Shown: piece by piece, positions 37,786-46,134 of the stretch
How positions within the stretch are numbered: position 1 is the first letter of the stretch
Layout of the letters: the number at the start of each line of letters is the position of its first letter
NCBI RefSeq assembly: GCF_000445105.1
Contig: NZ_ATDP01000071.1
Span: forward strand, 124,001-188,000
Direction: 5' to 3'
Source of the DNA: Sphingobium lactosutens DS20
GTDB lineage: Bacteria > Pseudomonadota > Alphaproteobacteria > Sphingomonadales > Sphingomonadaceae
DNA length: 64,000 nucleotides
Made by a program: the position numbers and the translations under genes
The notes under the pieces: generated by a model
The model's database searches: none
The model's input: the letters and a program-made list of their open reading frames with translations, nothing else
What the model was told of the DNA's origin: nothing

Positions 37786-38931
37786 ATGGCGGACGTCTTC
37801 ATCGTGGGGATCGGGGTTCATCCCTTCGGCCGGACCGAAGGTCGATCCGGTCTGCAACAAGGGGCATTCGCCATCCGGCAAGCGCTGGATGACGCAGGGC
37901 TGGACTGGGGCGACATGCAGTTTGGCTTTGGCGGGTCGGACAGTGCCGGCAATGCCGATACGGTCGTCAACGAAATGGGGCTGACCGGCCTGCCGATCAT
38001 CAATGTCCGCAACGGCTGCGCGACCGGCGGGTCGGCGCTGATCGGCGCATGGCAGGGCATCGCGTCGGGCCAATATGACCTGGGCGTCGCCTTTGGCTTC
38101 GACAAGCATCCGCGCGGCGCGTTCAACGCCATGCCGGCCGAATATAGCCTGCCCGACTGGTATGGCGAAGCCGGGATGATGGTGACGACGCAGTTCTTCG
38201 CCATGAAATTGCAACGCTATATGGCGCAGCATGGCATTACCCCCATGGCTTTGGGTCGGGTGGCGCAAAAGGCGTTCGACAATGGTGCCCATGCCCCCCA
38301 TGCCTGGCGGCGAAGCCCGGTCGATCTGGAGACGATCCTGTCGAGCCAGATGATTTCCGATCCGCTGACCAAATATATGTTCTGTTCACCGGCCGAGGGC
38401 GGCGTCGCCCTGATCCTGGCGAGTAAAAAGAAGGCGCGGCAATTGGGTCGCGACCGGATCCGCATCAAGGCCGCGGTCACGCGCACACGGCCGCCCGGCT
38501 CCTTCGAAGTCTTCTCCCCCAGCCTGTCGATCGAGCGAGGCGGCGCCCCCACCCTGCTCGCGTCGGCCGCTGCGTTCGACATGGCCGGCATCGGGCCGGA
38601 TGACATTGACGTCGCCCAATTGCAGGATACCGAATCCGGGGCCGAAATCATGCACATGGCCGAAAACGGATTCTGCCGGGACGGCCAGCAGGAAGAATGG
38701 CTGGCCGAAGGATGGAGCCGGATCGACGGCAAGCTGCCCATCAACACCGATGGCGGATGCCTGGCCTGCGGCGAACCGATCGGCGCGTCGGGCCTGCGCC
38801 AGGTCTATGAAAATGTCGTGCAATTGCGTGGCTCCGGGGGCGGACGGCAGGTGCCGGGCGAACCGAAGACGGGCTACACCCATGTCTACGGCGCGCCCGG
38901 CATTTCCGGCGTCACCATATTGGAGCGATGA
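37786..38931 (+). CDS. Thiolase-like (SCP2/lipid-transfer type) acyl-CoA enzyme
   Basis: 381 residues of the thiolase fold, SCP2-thiolase/Ltp branch. Seen: MADVFIVGIGVHPFGRTEG at the N terminus, nucleophile-region NGCATGGSALIGAWQGIASG, CSPAEGGVALIL, and a C-terminal LPINTDGGCLACGEPIGASG, CGEPIGASG with a Cys and the GxG loop. May act as 3-ketoacyl-CoA thiolase or, with the DUF35 partner, as a retro-aldolase. Six-gene operon from 37375 to 43604 includes two further enzymes and a 2-oxoacid dehydrogenase. Confidence 0.9.
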   Translation: MADVFIVGIGVHPFGRTEGRSGLQQGAFAIRQALDDAGLDWGDMQFGFGGSDSAGNADTVVNEMGLTGLPIINVRNGCATGGSALIGAWQGIASGQYDLGVAFGFDKHPRGAFNAMPAEYSLPDWYGEAGMMVTTQFFAMKLQRYMAQHGITPMALGRVAQKAFDNGAHAPHAWRRSPVDLETILSSQMISDPLTKYMFCSPAEGGVALILASKKKARQLGRDRIRIKAAVTRTRPPGSFEVFSPSLSIERGGAPTLLASAAAFDMAGIGPDDIDVAQLQDTESGAEIMHMAENGFCRDGQQEEWLAEGWSRIDGKLPINTDGGCLACGEPIGASGLRQVYENVVQLRGSGGGRQVPGEPKTGYTHVYGAPGISGVTILER

Positions 38932-38932
38932 G

Positions 38933-40141
38933 ATGAACCTCAATTTCACGCCCGAAGACGAAGCCTTCCGCACGCAGGTGCGCGCCTTCCTGGCCGAAAA
39001 TCTGCCCGAGCATCTGCGCGCCGGCATGGCGGCGACACCCGGCGTGTTTGTCGAGCCTGACATCGGACAGGAATGGCAGCGCATCCTGCATGCCAAGGGC
39101 TGGCTGGCCTATAACTGGCCGGTCGATTGCGGCGGCACGGGCTGGACGCCGGTGCAGCGCTATATCTTCGAAAAGGAATCGGCGCTCGCCAACGCGCCCA
39201 GCCTGCCGGTGCTGAGCCTCAAATTGCTGGGGCCGGTCATCTGCCGTTTCGGCACGGCCGAACAGAAGGCGCGGCTTCTCCCCCGTATCCTCGATGGCAG
39301 CGACTATTGGTGCCAGGGCTTTTCCGAGCCTGGCTCCGGATCGGACCTCGCCAGCCTCAAGACCCGGGCCGAGCGGCGCGGCGACCATTATGTGGTCAAC
39401 GGCCGCAAGCTGTGGACGACGCACGCCCATCACGCCAACAAGATTTTCTGCCTCGTGCGCACTGACCCGCAGGCCAAGGCGCAGGCAGGCATCAGCTTCC
39501 TCTTGATCGACATGGCGCAGCCGGGGGTCGAAGTGCGCCCTATAAAGGGGCTGGCCGGCGATCATGAAGTCAACGAAGTCTATCTGGACGACGTCATCGC
39601 GCCGGTCGAGGATCTGGTGGGCGAGGAAGGCATGGGCTGGACCATCGCCAAATTCCTGCTCGAAAATGAGCGCGGCGGCGCCTGCCACGCACCAAAGCTG
39701 TTGTCCGACATCGCCAAGCTGCGCGCCGAGGCGGCTGCCGAGCCGGACGGCAGGGGCGGCACCATGGCCGACGACCCCGCCTTTGCCGCAGACCTGGCGC
39801 GCACGGAACTGACGGCGCAGGCGCTGGAAATGACCGAATTGCGGGTGCTCGCCGACATGGCAAAGGGCCTGCCACCCGGGCCGCAGACATCGCTGTCGAA
39901 AATGGTCGCATCCACCTTGCGCCAGCAGGTCGATGCGCTGGCGGTGCGGCTTTACGGCTATGCCGGGCTGGAGTTGGAGCCGCGCCGACCGCTCTATGGC
40001 AATGGCGCGCCCAAACCGCTGCATGGCAAGGCGGCGCAGCTTGCCGCGCCGCGCTATCTCAACAGCCTCGCCTGGACGATTTTCGGTGGTACGAACGAAG
40101 TCCAGCGCACCATCATAGCAAAGACCGTGCTCGGCCTTTGA
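38933..40141 (+). CDS. Acyl-CoA dehydrogenase
   Basis: 402 residues beginning MNLNFTPEDEAFRTQVRAFL one nt after the thiolase stop. Middle: YWCQGFSEPGSGSDLASLKT (FAD/substrate loop) and LWTTHAHHANKIFCLVRT; C terminus: WTIFGGTNEVQRTIIAKTVL. In ordinary enzymes of this family the catalytic Glu sits just before the last GT motif; here it is Gly (FGGTNE), as in FadE-type subunits of steroid degraders that work with a partner. The 366-residue enzyme at 35027 may be that partner. The long frame upstream (from 38600) overlaps the thiolase and is not used. Confidence 0.9.
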   Translation: MNLNFTPEDEAFRTQVRAFLAENLPEHLRAGMAATPGVFVEPDIGQEWQRILHAKGWLAYNWPVDCGGTGWTPVQRYIFEKESALANAPSLPVLSLKLLGPVICRFGTAEQKARLLPRILDGSDYWCQGFSEPGSGSDLASLKTRAERRGDHYVVNGRKLWTTHAHHANKIFCLVRTDPQAKAQAGISFLLIDMAQPGVEVRPIKGLAGDHEVNEVYLDDVIAPVEDLVGEEGMGWTIAKFLLENERGGACHAPKLLSDIAKLRAEAAAEPDGRGGTMADDPAFAADLARTELTAQALEMTELRVLADMAKGLPPGPQTSLSKMVASTLRQQVDALAVRLYGYAGLELEPRRPLYGNGAPKPLHGKAAQLAAPRYLNSLAWTIFGGTNEVQRTIIAKTVLGL

Positions 40142-40165
40142 AGGTCGAGCGAACAGGAGAGACAG

Positions 40166-41128
40166 ATGCAACTCAGCCGCGACGCGCTCACCCGCGCCTA
40201 TCGCCAGATGAAGACGATCCGCCTGTTCGAGGATCGGCTGCATGACGAAATCGCCCTGGGCGAAATTGCCGGTTTCACGCATCTTTATGCCGGGCAGGAA
40301 GCATGCGCCGTTGGCGTGTGCGAACATCTGGGGCCGGACGACTATATCATTTCTACCCATCGCGGCCATGGCCACTGCATCGCCAAGGGATGCGACGTCG
40401 AAGCGATGATGAAGGAAATCTACGGGTCGAGCGATGGCCTGTGCAAGGGCAAGGGCGGGTCCATGCACATCGCCGACGTGGGCGTGGGCATGCTGGGCGC
40501 GAACGGCATCGTGGGGGCTGGCGCTCCCATCGCGGTCGGAGCGGGCATCACCGCCAAAAGCAATGGCACGGTATCGATCTGCTTTTCGGGCGACGGCGCG
40601 TGCAACCAGGGCACGACCTTCGAAGCGATGAACATGGCCGTGGTGCTGAAACTGCCGGTCATCTTCGTGTTCGAAAATAACCATTATTCCGAACATACCG
40701 GCGAGGCCTACGCCGTCGGCGCAGAAAGCATGACCACGCGCGCCGCCGCGTTCGGCATGAAAGCGGTCAAGGCAAACGGCATCGACTTTTTCGACGTTTA
40801 CCAGACCATCGGCGAGCTTATCGAATGGTGCAAGGCGGGCAACGGCCCGGCGTCGATCGAACTGGATTGCGAACGCTTCTTCGGCCATTTCGAAGGCGAC
40901 CCCCAACGCTATCGCGGCGAAGGCGAACTGGAGCGCATCCGGGCCGAACGCGATTGCCTGACCACGTTCCGAACCAAGGTGACGGAGGCCAAATTGCTGG
41001 AGGGGGCCGACCTGGACCAAATTGACGAGGAGGTAACGGCCCTGATCGACCGGGCCGTCGCGCAAGCGAAGACGGCGCCGCGCCCCACCCCCGCCGACGT
41101 CACGCAAGACGTCTATATCAGCTACTGA
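40166..41128 (+). CDS. 2-oxoacid (pyruvate/acetoin-type) dehydrogenase E1 alpha subunit
   Basis: 320 residues, thiamine diphosphate-dependent. TPP motif GDGACNQGTTFEAMNMAVVL ending at FENNHYSEH (GDG...NN), TRAAAFGMKAVKANG, and an N-terminal HLYAGQEACAVGVCEHL segment. Similar to PDH E1alpha and acetoin dehydrogenase AcoA. Spaced 24 nt after the acyl-CoA dehydrogenase with CAGGAGAGACAG just before the ATG. Its place in a catabolic operon suggests oxidative cleavage or decarboxylation of a pathway 2-oxoacid or acetoin-like intermediate. Confidence 0.92.
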   Translation: MQLSRDALTRAYRQMKTIRLFEDRLHDEIALGEIAGFTHLYAGQEACAVGVCEHLGPDDYIISTHRGHGHCIAKGCDVEAMMKEIYGSSDGLCKGKGGSMHIADVGVGMLGANGIVGAGAPIAVGAGITAKSNGTVSICFSGDGACNQGTTFEAMNMAVVLKLPVIFVFENNHYSEHTGEAYAVGAESMTTRAAAFGMKAVKANGIDFFDVYQTIGELIEWCKAGNGPASIELDCERFFGHFEGDPQRYRGEGELERIRAERDCLTTFRTKVTEAKLLEGADLDQIDEEVTALIDRAVAQAKTAPRPTPADVTQDVYISY

Positions 41129-41145
41129 CGCGAAAGGATCGAACC

Positions 41146-42162
41146 ATGGCAGTCAAGATGATCCGCGACGTCATTCGCGATACGATCGACGAGGAAATGG
41201 CGCGCGATGACAGCCTGATCATGCTGGGCGAGGACATCGTCGGCGGCAACGGGTCGGCGGGCGGCCCCGAAGCCATTGGCGGCATCTGGGGCACGTCGGG
41301 CGGCCTGTGGGCCAAATATGGCGGAGACCGGGTAATCGACACGCCGATCAGTGAAAGCGCGATCATCGGCGCGGCGGCCGGTGCCGCGCTGACTGGCAAG
41401 CGCGCCATCGCCGAAATCATGTTCGCCGACTTCATCGGCGTGTGCATGGACCAGATATGGAATCAGGTCGCGAAATTCCGTTACATGTTCGGCGGCAAGT
41501 CCCGCTGTCCCATCGTCATTCGCATGCCCTATGGCGCGGGCTACAACGCCGCGCCACAGCATAGCCAGGCGATCCACCAGTTCGTCACTGCCATGCCAGG
41601 CCTCAAAGTCGTCATGCCCTCGACGCCCGCCGACACCAAGGGATTGCTCACCCAGGCGATCCGCGACGATGATCCGGTCATCTTCCTGGAGCATAAGTTT
41701 CTTTACGCGGTGAAGGGAGAGGTGCCCGATGGCGACTATACCATCCCCTTCGGCCATGTCCGTCAGGTGACGCAGGGCGACGACATCACCATCTTGGCGA
41801 CCGGCATGATGGTCGGCATGGCGGAGACCGCTGCCAAGACGCTGGCGCAGGATGGCGTCGGCTGCGATCTGCTCGACCTGCGCACCACCAGCCCGCTGGA
41901 CGAGGAGGCGATCCTTGACAGCGTCGAGCGCACCGGCCGGCTGCTGATCGTCGATGAAGCGCCGCCCCGGTGCAGTCTGGCGACGGACCTGTCGTCCCTG
42001 GTGGCGCACAAGGCCTTCGCATCGCTCAAGGCCCCCATCGAGATGGTGACGCCCCCGCACAGCCCCGTGCCGTTCGCGCGGGAACTGGAATCAGCCTATC
42101 TGCCATCACCCGACAGGATCGCGGCGGCGGCGGCGCGGCTCCTGTCCTACCGGAGGGGGTGA
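41146..42162 (+). CDS. 2-oxoacid (pyruvate/acetoin-type) dehydrogenase E1 beta subunit
   Basis: 338 residues, transketolase-like. Motifs: MLGEDIVGGNGSAGGPEA, TPISESAIIGAAAGAALTG, EIMFADFIGVCMDQIWNQVA, RMPYGAGYNAAPQHSQ, and VPDGDYTIPFGHVRQVTQGD. Forms the heterotetramer with E1 alpha. Ribosome site AAAGGA before the ATG. Followed by the E2 gene 5 nt after its stop. Confidence 0.93.
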   Translation: MAVKMIRDVIRDTIDEEMARDDSLIMLGEDIVGGNGSAGGPEAIGGIWGTSGGLWAKYGGDRVIDTPISESAIIGAAAGAALTGKRAIAEIMFADFIGVCMDQIWNQVAKFRYMFGGKSRCPIVIRMPYGAGYNAAPQHSQAIHQFVTAMPGLKVVMPSTPADTKGLLTQAIRDDDPVIFLEHKFLYAVKGEVPDGDYTIPFGHVRQVTQGDDITILATGMMVGMAETAAKTLAQDGVGCDLLDLRTTSPLDEEAILDSVERTGRLLIVDEAPPRCSLATDLSSLVAHKAFASLKAPIEMVTPPHSPVPFARELESAYLPSPDRIAAAAARLLSYRRG

Positions 42163-42167
42163 GCATC

Positions 42168-43604
42168 ATGGCCAATCTGCGCGCGTTCGCCATGCCCAAA
42201 TGGGGCATTGAAATGACCGAGGGCGTCGTTGCCGAATGGAAGGTCGCCCAAGGGCAGCCGTTCAGGAAGGGCGATCTGCTGGCGCTCATCGAAACCGCCA
42301 AGATCACCAACGAAGTGGAGGCAGAGGCGGATGGACAATTTGCCCGCCTGATCGCGAAGGAGGGCGAAACCCACGAAGTCGGCGACCTGATCGCCGTGCT
42401 GGCGGCCGCACATGACGCGCCGACCGACAGCGAGGTGGACAGCTTCATCGCGTCGTACAAGGGCGGTGATGCCAGGCCGTCCGTCAAACCGCAGGAGGCG
42501 GCGCCCGATGCGCTGCCCGCCCCGCCCGCGCCCGTCGCGGCGTCGATTCCGGACGGTTTGAACATCAGCCCGATGGCCCGCGCCTTCGCGCAGGATCATG
42601 GCGTGGATGTACGCCAGATCGAGGGGACAGGCCCGGGCGGCCGCATCACATTCCAGGATGTGCAGCAGGCAAGCCTGCCTCCCGCCCCCGCCCCGGGCGG
42701 CAATCCTGTCGACATCAGGCCAGTCCCCGAACATCCCGGCGATGCCTTTGCCAGTCCGCTCGCGCGACGGCTGGCAGCACAGCATGGGCTCGACCTGTCG
42801 GGCATGGCGGGGACCGGGCCGAAGGGCCGCATCTGCAAGGCCGACGTGCTGGCGCGCGTGACACCGGCGCCCACGGCTTCGCCAGCTGCCGGATCGACAC
42901 CGCAGTCGGCGCCGCCCCGGACCGATGGGGTGGAGATCGTTCGCATGTCGCCGATGCGCAAGGCGATCGCGCAGGCGCTCAGCCACAGCAAGTCGACCAT
43001 TCCGCATTTCTACCTGCGCTCGAAGGTGCGGATCGACGCGATATTGGGCCTGCGCGCCCAGGCGAAGGTGGCGACGGGCGAAGCGCCCAGCATCAACGAC
43101 TATATCGTGCGGGCCTGCGCGCTGGCGTTGAAGCGCCACCCGCAGGTCAATGTGCAGGTCCATGGCGACGCCATCCACCAATACACCGCCGCCGACATCG
43201 CCGTGGCGGTCGCGACGGACAAAGGCCTGATCACGCCGATCGTCAAGGGCGCGGATCAGCTGTCGGTCGCGGCCATATCCCGCGAGGTTAAGCGACTCGC
43301 GGACAAGGCCAGGGCGGGACGGCTGCAACCCGACGAGTTCCAGGGCGGCAGTTTCTCCGTCAGCAATCTTGGCATGTATGGCATCGATCAGTTCGACGCG
43401 ATCATCAACCCGCCCCAAGGCGCCATATTGGCGGTCGGCGCGGGCGAACGAACGCCGGTGGAGATCGGCAACGCCTTGGCCTTTGCGACGGTCGTCAAAT
43501 TGTCCCTGTCCTGCGACCATCGCGCCATCGACGGGGCGGTCGGCGCGGATTTCATGCGAACGCTCAAGGGCCTGATCGAAGAACCGGCACTACTGACCGG
43601 CTGA
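42168..43604 (+). CDS. 2-oxoacid dehydrogenase E2 acyltransferase with two peripheral-subunit-binding domains
   Basis: 478 residues. N-terminal lipoyl domain (ETAKITNE, lipoyl Lys near 45), then two peripheral-subunit-binding domains in tandem: NISPMARAFAQDHGVDVRQI (near 132-168) and FASPLARRLAAQHGLDLSGM (near 194-230), joined by Pro/Ala-rich linkers, then the catalytic domain ending CDHRAIDGAVGADFMRTL with the active His and Asp. E2 proteins usually have one such domain. No E3 gene follows; a general dihydrolipoamide dehydrogenase would be needed. Start at 42168 follows CCGGAGGGGG; longer frames overlap E1 beta. Confidence 0.9.
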   Translation: MANLRAFAMPKWGIEMTEGVVAEWKVAQGQPFRKGDLLALIETAKITNEVEAEADGQFARLIAKEGETHEVGDLIAVLAAAHDAPTDSEVDSFIASYKGGDARPSVKPQEAAPDALPAPPAPVAASIPDGLNISPMARAFAQDHGVDVRQIEGTGPGGRITFQDVQQASLPPAPAPGGNPVDIRPVPEHPGDAFASPLARRLAAQHGLDLSGMAGTGPKGRICKADVLARVTPAPTASPAAGSTPQSAPPRTDGVEIVRMSPMRKAIAQALSHSKSTIPHFYLRSKVRIDAILGLRAQAKVATGEAPSINDYIVRACALALKRHPQVNVQVHGDAIHQYTAADIAVAVATDKGLITPIVKGADQLSVAAISREVKRLADKARAGRLQPDEFQGGSFSVSNLGMYGIDQFDAIINPPQGAILAVGAGERTPVEIGNALAFATVVKLSLSCDHRAIDGAVGADFMRTLKGLIEEPALLTG

Positions 43605-43616
43605 TGCATTAGGGGC

Positions 43617-43647
43617 TTGTTGCAGGGTTCCTGCGACAGGGCCTTTT
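43617..43647 (+). terminator. Terminator after the 2-oxoacid dehydrogenase operon
   Basis: TTGTTGCAGG / CCTGCGACAG with a GTT loop (10-bp stem with two wobble pairs), then GGGCCTTTT. Lies between the E2 gene and the convergent gene at 43663. Confidence 0.7.
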
Positions 43648-43662
43648 GCTGGTGGCGAGCCG

Positions 43663-44454
43663 CTAGCGGCCGTTCAGCCAGGCGCTGGACGTGCGGAACA
43701 GCTGTGCCGCACGGGCATGGAGTTCGGGCCAGCCATCGCGCAAGGCCGAGGATCGTTCCTCCACCGCCACCGGCAGGTCCGCAGGGAGCGCGGACAGCAA
43801 GGCATCGATCGGCAATGCGCCCTGCCCCAGCGGCAGGCGCCCGTCGATTGCTTCGGCGAGGATGGCGTCGGGATCGGCGGGGTCGGCACCAGGCATGGGC
43901 GCGTCGCACAGCTGGACATAGCTGATCCACGCGGGCGGCAGCGCCGCGACTTCCGCCACCGATCCTTCCGATCGCGTCCAGTGCAGCGCGTCGATCAGCA
44001 GCGCCATCGCTGGATGGTCGATCCGCTGCACTATGCCGGCGGCTTGCGCCATCGTCTTCACTTCCGTGAAGAGGCCGAACTCCAGGTTGATGCGGATCGC
44101 GCCGCTCGCTCGCTCTGCAAGGCGGGCGAGCTTGGCCGCCGTTGCGCCCTCATCGGGGTCGCTGCTGACGCAGAGCAGGTTGCGCGCCCCAAGCTCAAGG
44201 CCGATGTCGAGGATGCGGTCATGATTGGGGTCGGGAGGGCCAGGCTTGATCCAGACGACTTCGATGTCGAGCAGCGGCAGGCCGGTTGCGTCCAGCGCCG
44301 CGCGCACGGCGCGTGTCGTCTGCGCCGTCCAGTCGGCCAAATCGACCCACATGCCGCCCATGTCGAACCCGGCGCTGACCGCGCATTCCACAAGCGCGAC
44401 GGGCGTAGCGTCAGGCATGATGCCCGACGCCATGGCGAGCGGGCGGCGCGCCAT
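43663..44454 (-). CDS. Sugar phosphate isomerase/epimerase-like TIM-barrel protein
   Basis: 263 residues of the xylose-isomerase-like/AP-endonuclease 2 superfamily. Possible metal ligands: Glu in IEVVWIKPG, Glu in INLEFGLF, Asp and His in LLIDALHWTRSE, and Glu in AVEERSSALRDGW. Substrate unknown. It starts 6 nt after the SDR gene at 44461 on the same strand (SDR first), so they form an operon. Confidence 0.8.
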   Translation of the reverse strand: MARRPLAMASGIMPDATPVALVECAVSAGFDMGGMWVDLADWTAQTTRAVRAALDATGLPLLDIEVVWIKPGPPDPNHDRILDIGLELGARNLLCVSSDPDEGATAAKLARLAERASGAIRINLEFGLFTEVKTMAQAAGIVQRIDHPAMALLIDALHWTRSEGSVAEVAALPPAWISYVQLCDAPMPGADPADPDAILAEAIDGRLPLGQGALPIDALLSALPADLPVAVEERSSALRDGWPELHARAAQLFRTSSAWLNGR

Positions 44455-44460
44455 CGGGCC

Positions 44461-45264
44461 TTAGCGCTGCTGCGCCATGGCGGCGGCGACCGATGCCTCG
44501 ATATCGGCCTTGCTGGGGTTGCCGCGCAGGCAAAGGCCGCCATTCACCTGCAGATTTTCGCCGGTCATGAAACATTCGTCGCTCGCCAGCCAGACACAGG
44601 CCGCCGCAACGTCCGTCGTGGTCCCATAGCGACCAAGCGGATAGGCCTTGACGAAGGCATCGAAAATGCCCGGCACAGCGCCCGCCGCCGCCGTCATGGG
44701 CGTATCGGTGAGGCCGGGCGACACGCTGTTCACCCGAATGCCGCGATCCCCGAACTGGTTGGCGACGCTGCGGACCAGATGATCGGTCCCCGCCTTGGTC
44801 GCCATATAGGCGTCATGGTCATGGAACATGATGGTCGCTGTGGCGGAACTGATCTGGATGATCGAACCGCCGCCCTGATCGGCCATGACGGGAATGAGCG
44901 CCTGGAGGAAATGGAACGGCCCCTTGAGTTGCAGGGCGACCATCGCGTCCAGTTCCTCCGCCGTCGTGTCCAGAAATGGCTTGAGCAGACCCCAGCCAGT
45001 GGCATTCAGGGCGATGTCGATGCCGCCGAGGCGCGCGGCCGTGTCCGCCACCATTGCGTCGATGGACGCCTTGTCCGTGAAGTCGCAGTCGACGGCGATG
45101 CCGCCATCCTGCGCAACAAAATCGTCGAGCACGTCGCGGTTGCGGCCAGCGACGGCGACCGTGGCGCCTTCCGCCTGAAACCGGCGCGCTATGGCCTGCC
45201 CCATATTGTCGCGGCCCGCAGCGCCCACGATCAAAGCCCGCTTGCCTTCCAGCCGTCCCGCCAT
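44461..45264 (-). CDS. SDR-family oxidoreductase
   Basis: 267 residues from MAGRLEGKRAL. The cofactor region is VGAAGRDNMGQAIARRFQ, an extended variant of the TGxxxGxG motif, with IQISSATATIMFHDHD, YMATK and DTPMTAAAGAVPGIF (a loop like many coenzyme A-derivative dehydrogenases). First gene of the operon with the TIM-barrel protein. A TetR gene lies upstream on the same strand (73 bp). Confidence 0.85.
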   Translation of the reverse strand: MAGRLEGKRALIVGAAGRDNMGQAIARRFQAEGATVAVAGRNRDVLDDFVAQDGGIAVDCDFTDKASIDAMVADTAARLGGIDIALNATGWGLLKPFLDTTAEELDAMVALQLKGPFHFLQALIPVMADQGGGSIIQISSATATIMFHDHDAYMATKAGTDHLVRSVANQFGDRGIRVNSVSPGLTDTPMTAAAGAVPGIFDAFVKAYPLGRYGTTTDVAAACVWLASDECFMTGENLQVNGGLCLRGNPSKADIEASVAAAMAQQR

Positions 45265-45337
45265 CCGCTCTCTCCTGTTGCTCGAACGCGCAGGATAGGG
45301 CGGCGATGCTTGCTGCCAAACTCGGTTTTCTGTCAGG

Positions 45338-46042
45338 TCAGTCCTTCGCCCCCAGCCCCAGGAACCCGGCGGCAAAGAAAGGCACCATCCGATCCATCAT
45401 TGCGTCGAGATCCGACGATCGCAGGGCGCCGCCCGACTGCCGGTCGAGCATGCCGCTCTCGACTAGAATGTGCGTGGTTGCGGCCTGAAAGAAGAAAAAC
45501 CCCCATTGCACGTCCGGTCGCGGCATTTCGGGGTGAAGGGTGGCCAGCGCATCGACGAAATCGTGGATTACATGGTCGTAATGGGTGCGGAAGGGGGAAA
45601 CATATTCCTCCTCCTGCGGGTGATTGGCGACGAAGGCGAGCAGGCGGACATAGTTTTTCCACCCTGGCCCCCCGCGCATCACGCGATCGACGATGGGGGC
45701 GATCAGGGCGCGCAGGATCGCGGCCCGCCGTTCCGCCCGTTCGCCCTGCTGAGCCTGCGCCTTGGCCAGCGCCGCCTCGATACCGGCGGCATGTTCCTGC
45801 GCGCGGCGTTCGATCACCGCGCCGAAAAGATTTTCCTTCGATCCGAAATGATAATGGGTCAGGGCCAGTTTGACGCCTGCTTCCGCCGCAATTTCCCGGA
45901 GCGACACGCCATAGAAGCCGCGCCAGGAAAACAGCATTTCCGCCGCGTCCAAGATCCGCGCCCCGGTTTCGGGCGCGCGGCGGCGATCGACCTTGGGCCG
46001 CTCCCGGGCCGCCCCTGTCATTTCCGATAGGTTTGTTTTCAT
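45338..46042 (-). CDS. TetR-family transcriptional regulator
   Basis: 234 residues from MKTNLSEMTG (an upstream ATG at 46111 would add 23 residues). N-terminal helix-turn-helix: ILDAAEMLFSWRGFYGVSLR, then EIAAEAGVKLALTHYHFGSK. The C-terminal ligand domain is unassigned. Divergent from the Rieske oxygenase at 46135, with 92 bp between, so it likely represses that gene. Island regulator distinct from the LuxR-type one. Confidence 0.9.
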   Translation of the reverse strand: MKTNLSEMTGAARERPKVDRRRAPETGARILDAAEMLFSWRGFYGVSLREIAAEAGVKLALTHYHFGSKENLFGAVIERRAQEHAAGIEAALAKAQAQQGERAERRAAILRALIAPIVDRVMRGGPGWKNYVRLLAFVANHPQEEEYVSPFRTHYDHVIHDFVDALATLHPEMPRPDVQWGFFFFQAATTHILVESGMLDRQSGGALRSSDLDAMMDRMVPFFAAGFLGLGAKD

Positions 46043-46067
46043 CAGGGCATCGGGTGTGGCGCAGTTG

Positions 46068-46095
46068 TTGACACGTCGCAAGCCAGTGGTAGATT
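46068..46095 (+). promoter_or_regulatory. Candidate promoter of the Rieske oxygenase gene
   Basis: TTGACA (46068-46073), 16-nt spacer, TAGATT (46090-46095), about 40 nt before the start codon at 46135. The only near-consensus sigma-70-like pair I noticed in the island, consistent with a repressor-controlled promoter next to the TetR gene. No clear TetR palindrome was found. Confidence 0.5.
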
Positions 46096-46134
46096 TTGGT
46101 CGATCGTTCAAGCAAATTGAGCCGGGAGAGGGCC

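Noticed and set aside
45265-45337. Lux-box-like site between the SDR at 44461 and the TetR gene
   Set aside because: Best alignment has about 5 of 9 in one arm and none in the other.
46043-46134. Lux-box-like site before the Rieske gene at 46135
   Set aside because: Best match about 10 of 18; the near-consensus promoter and divergent TetR gene suggest separate control.
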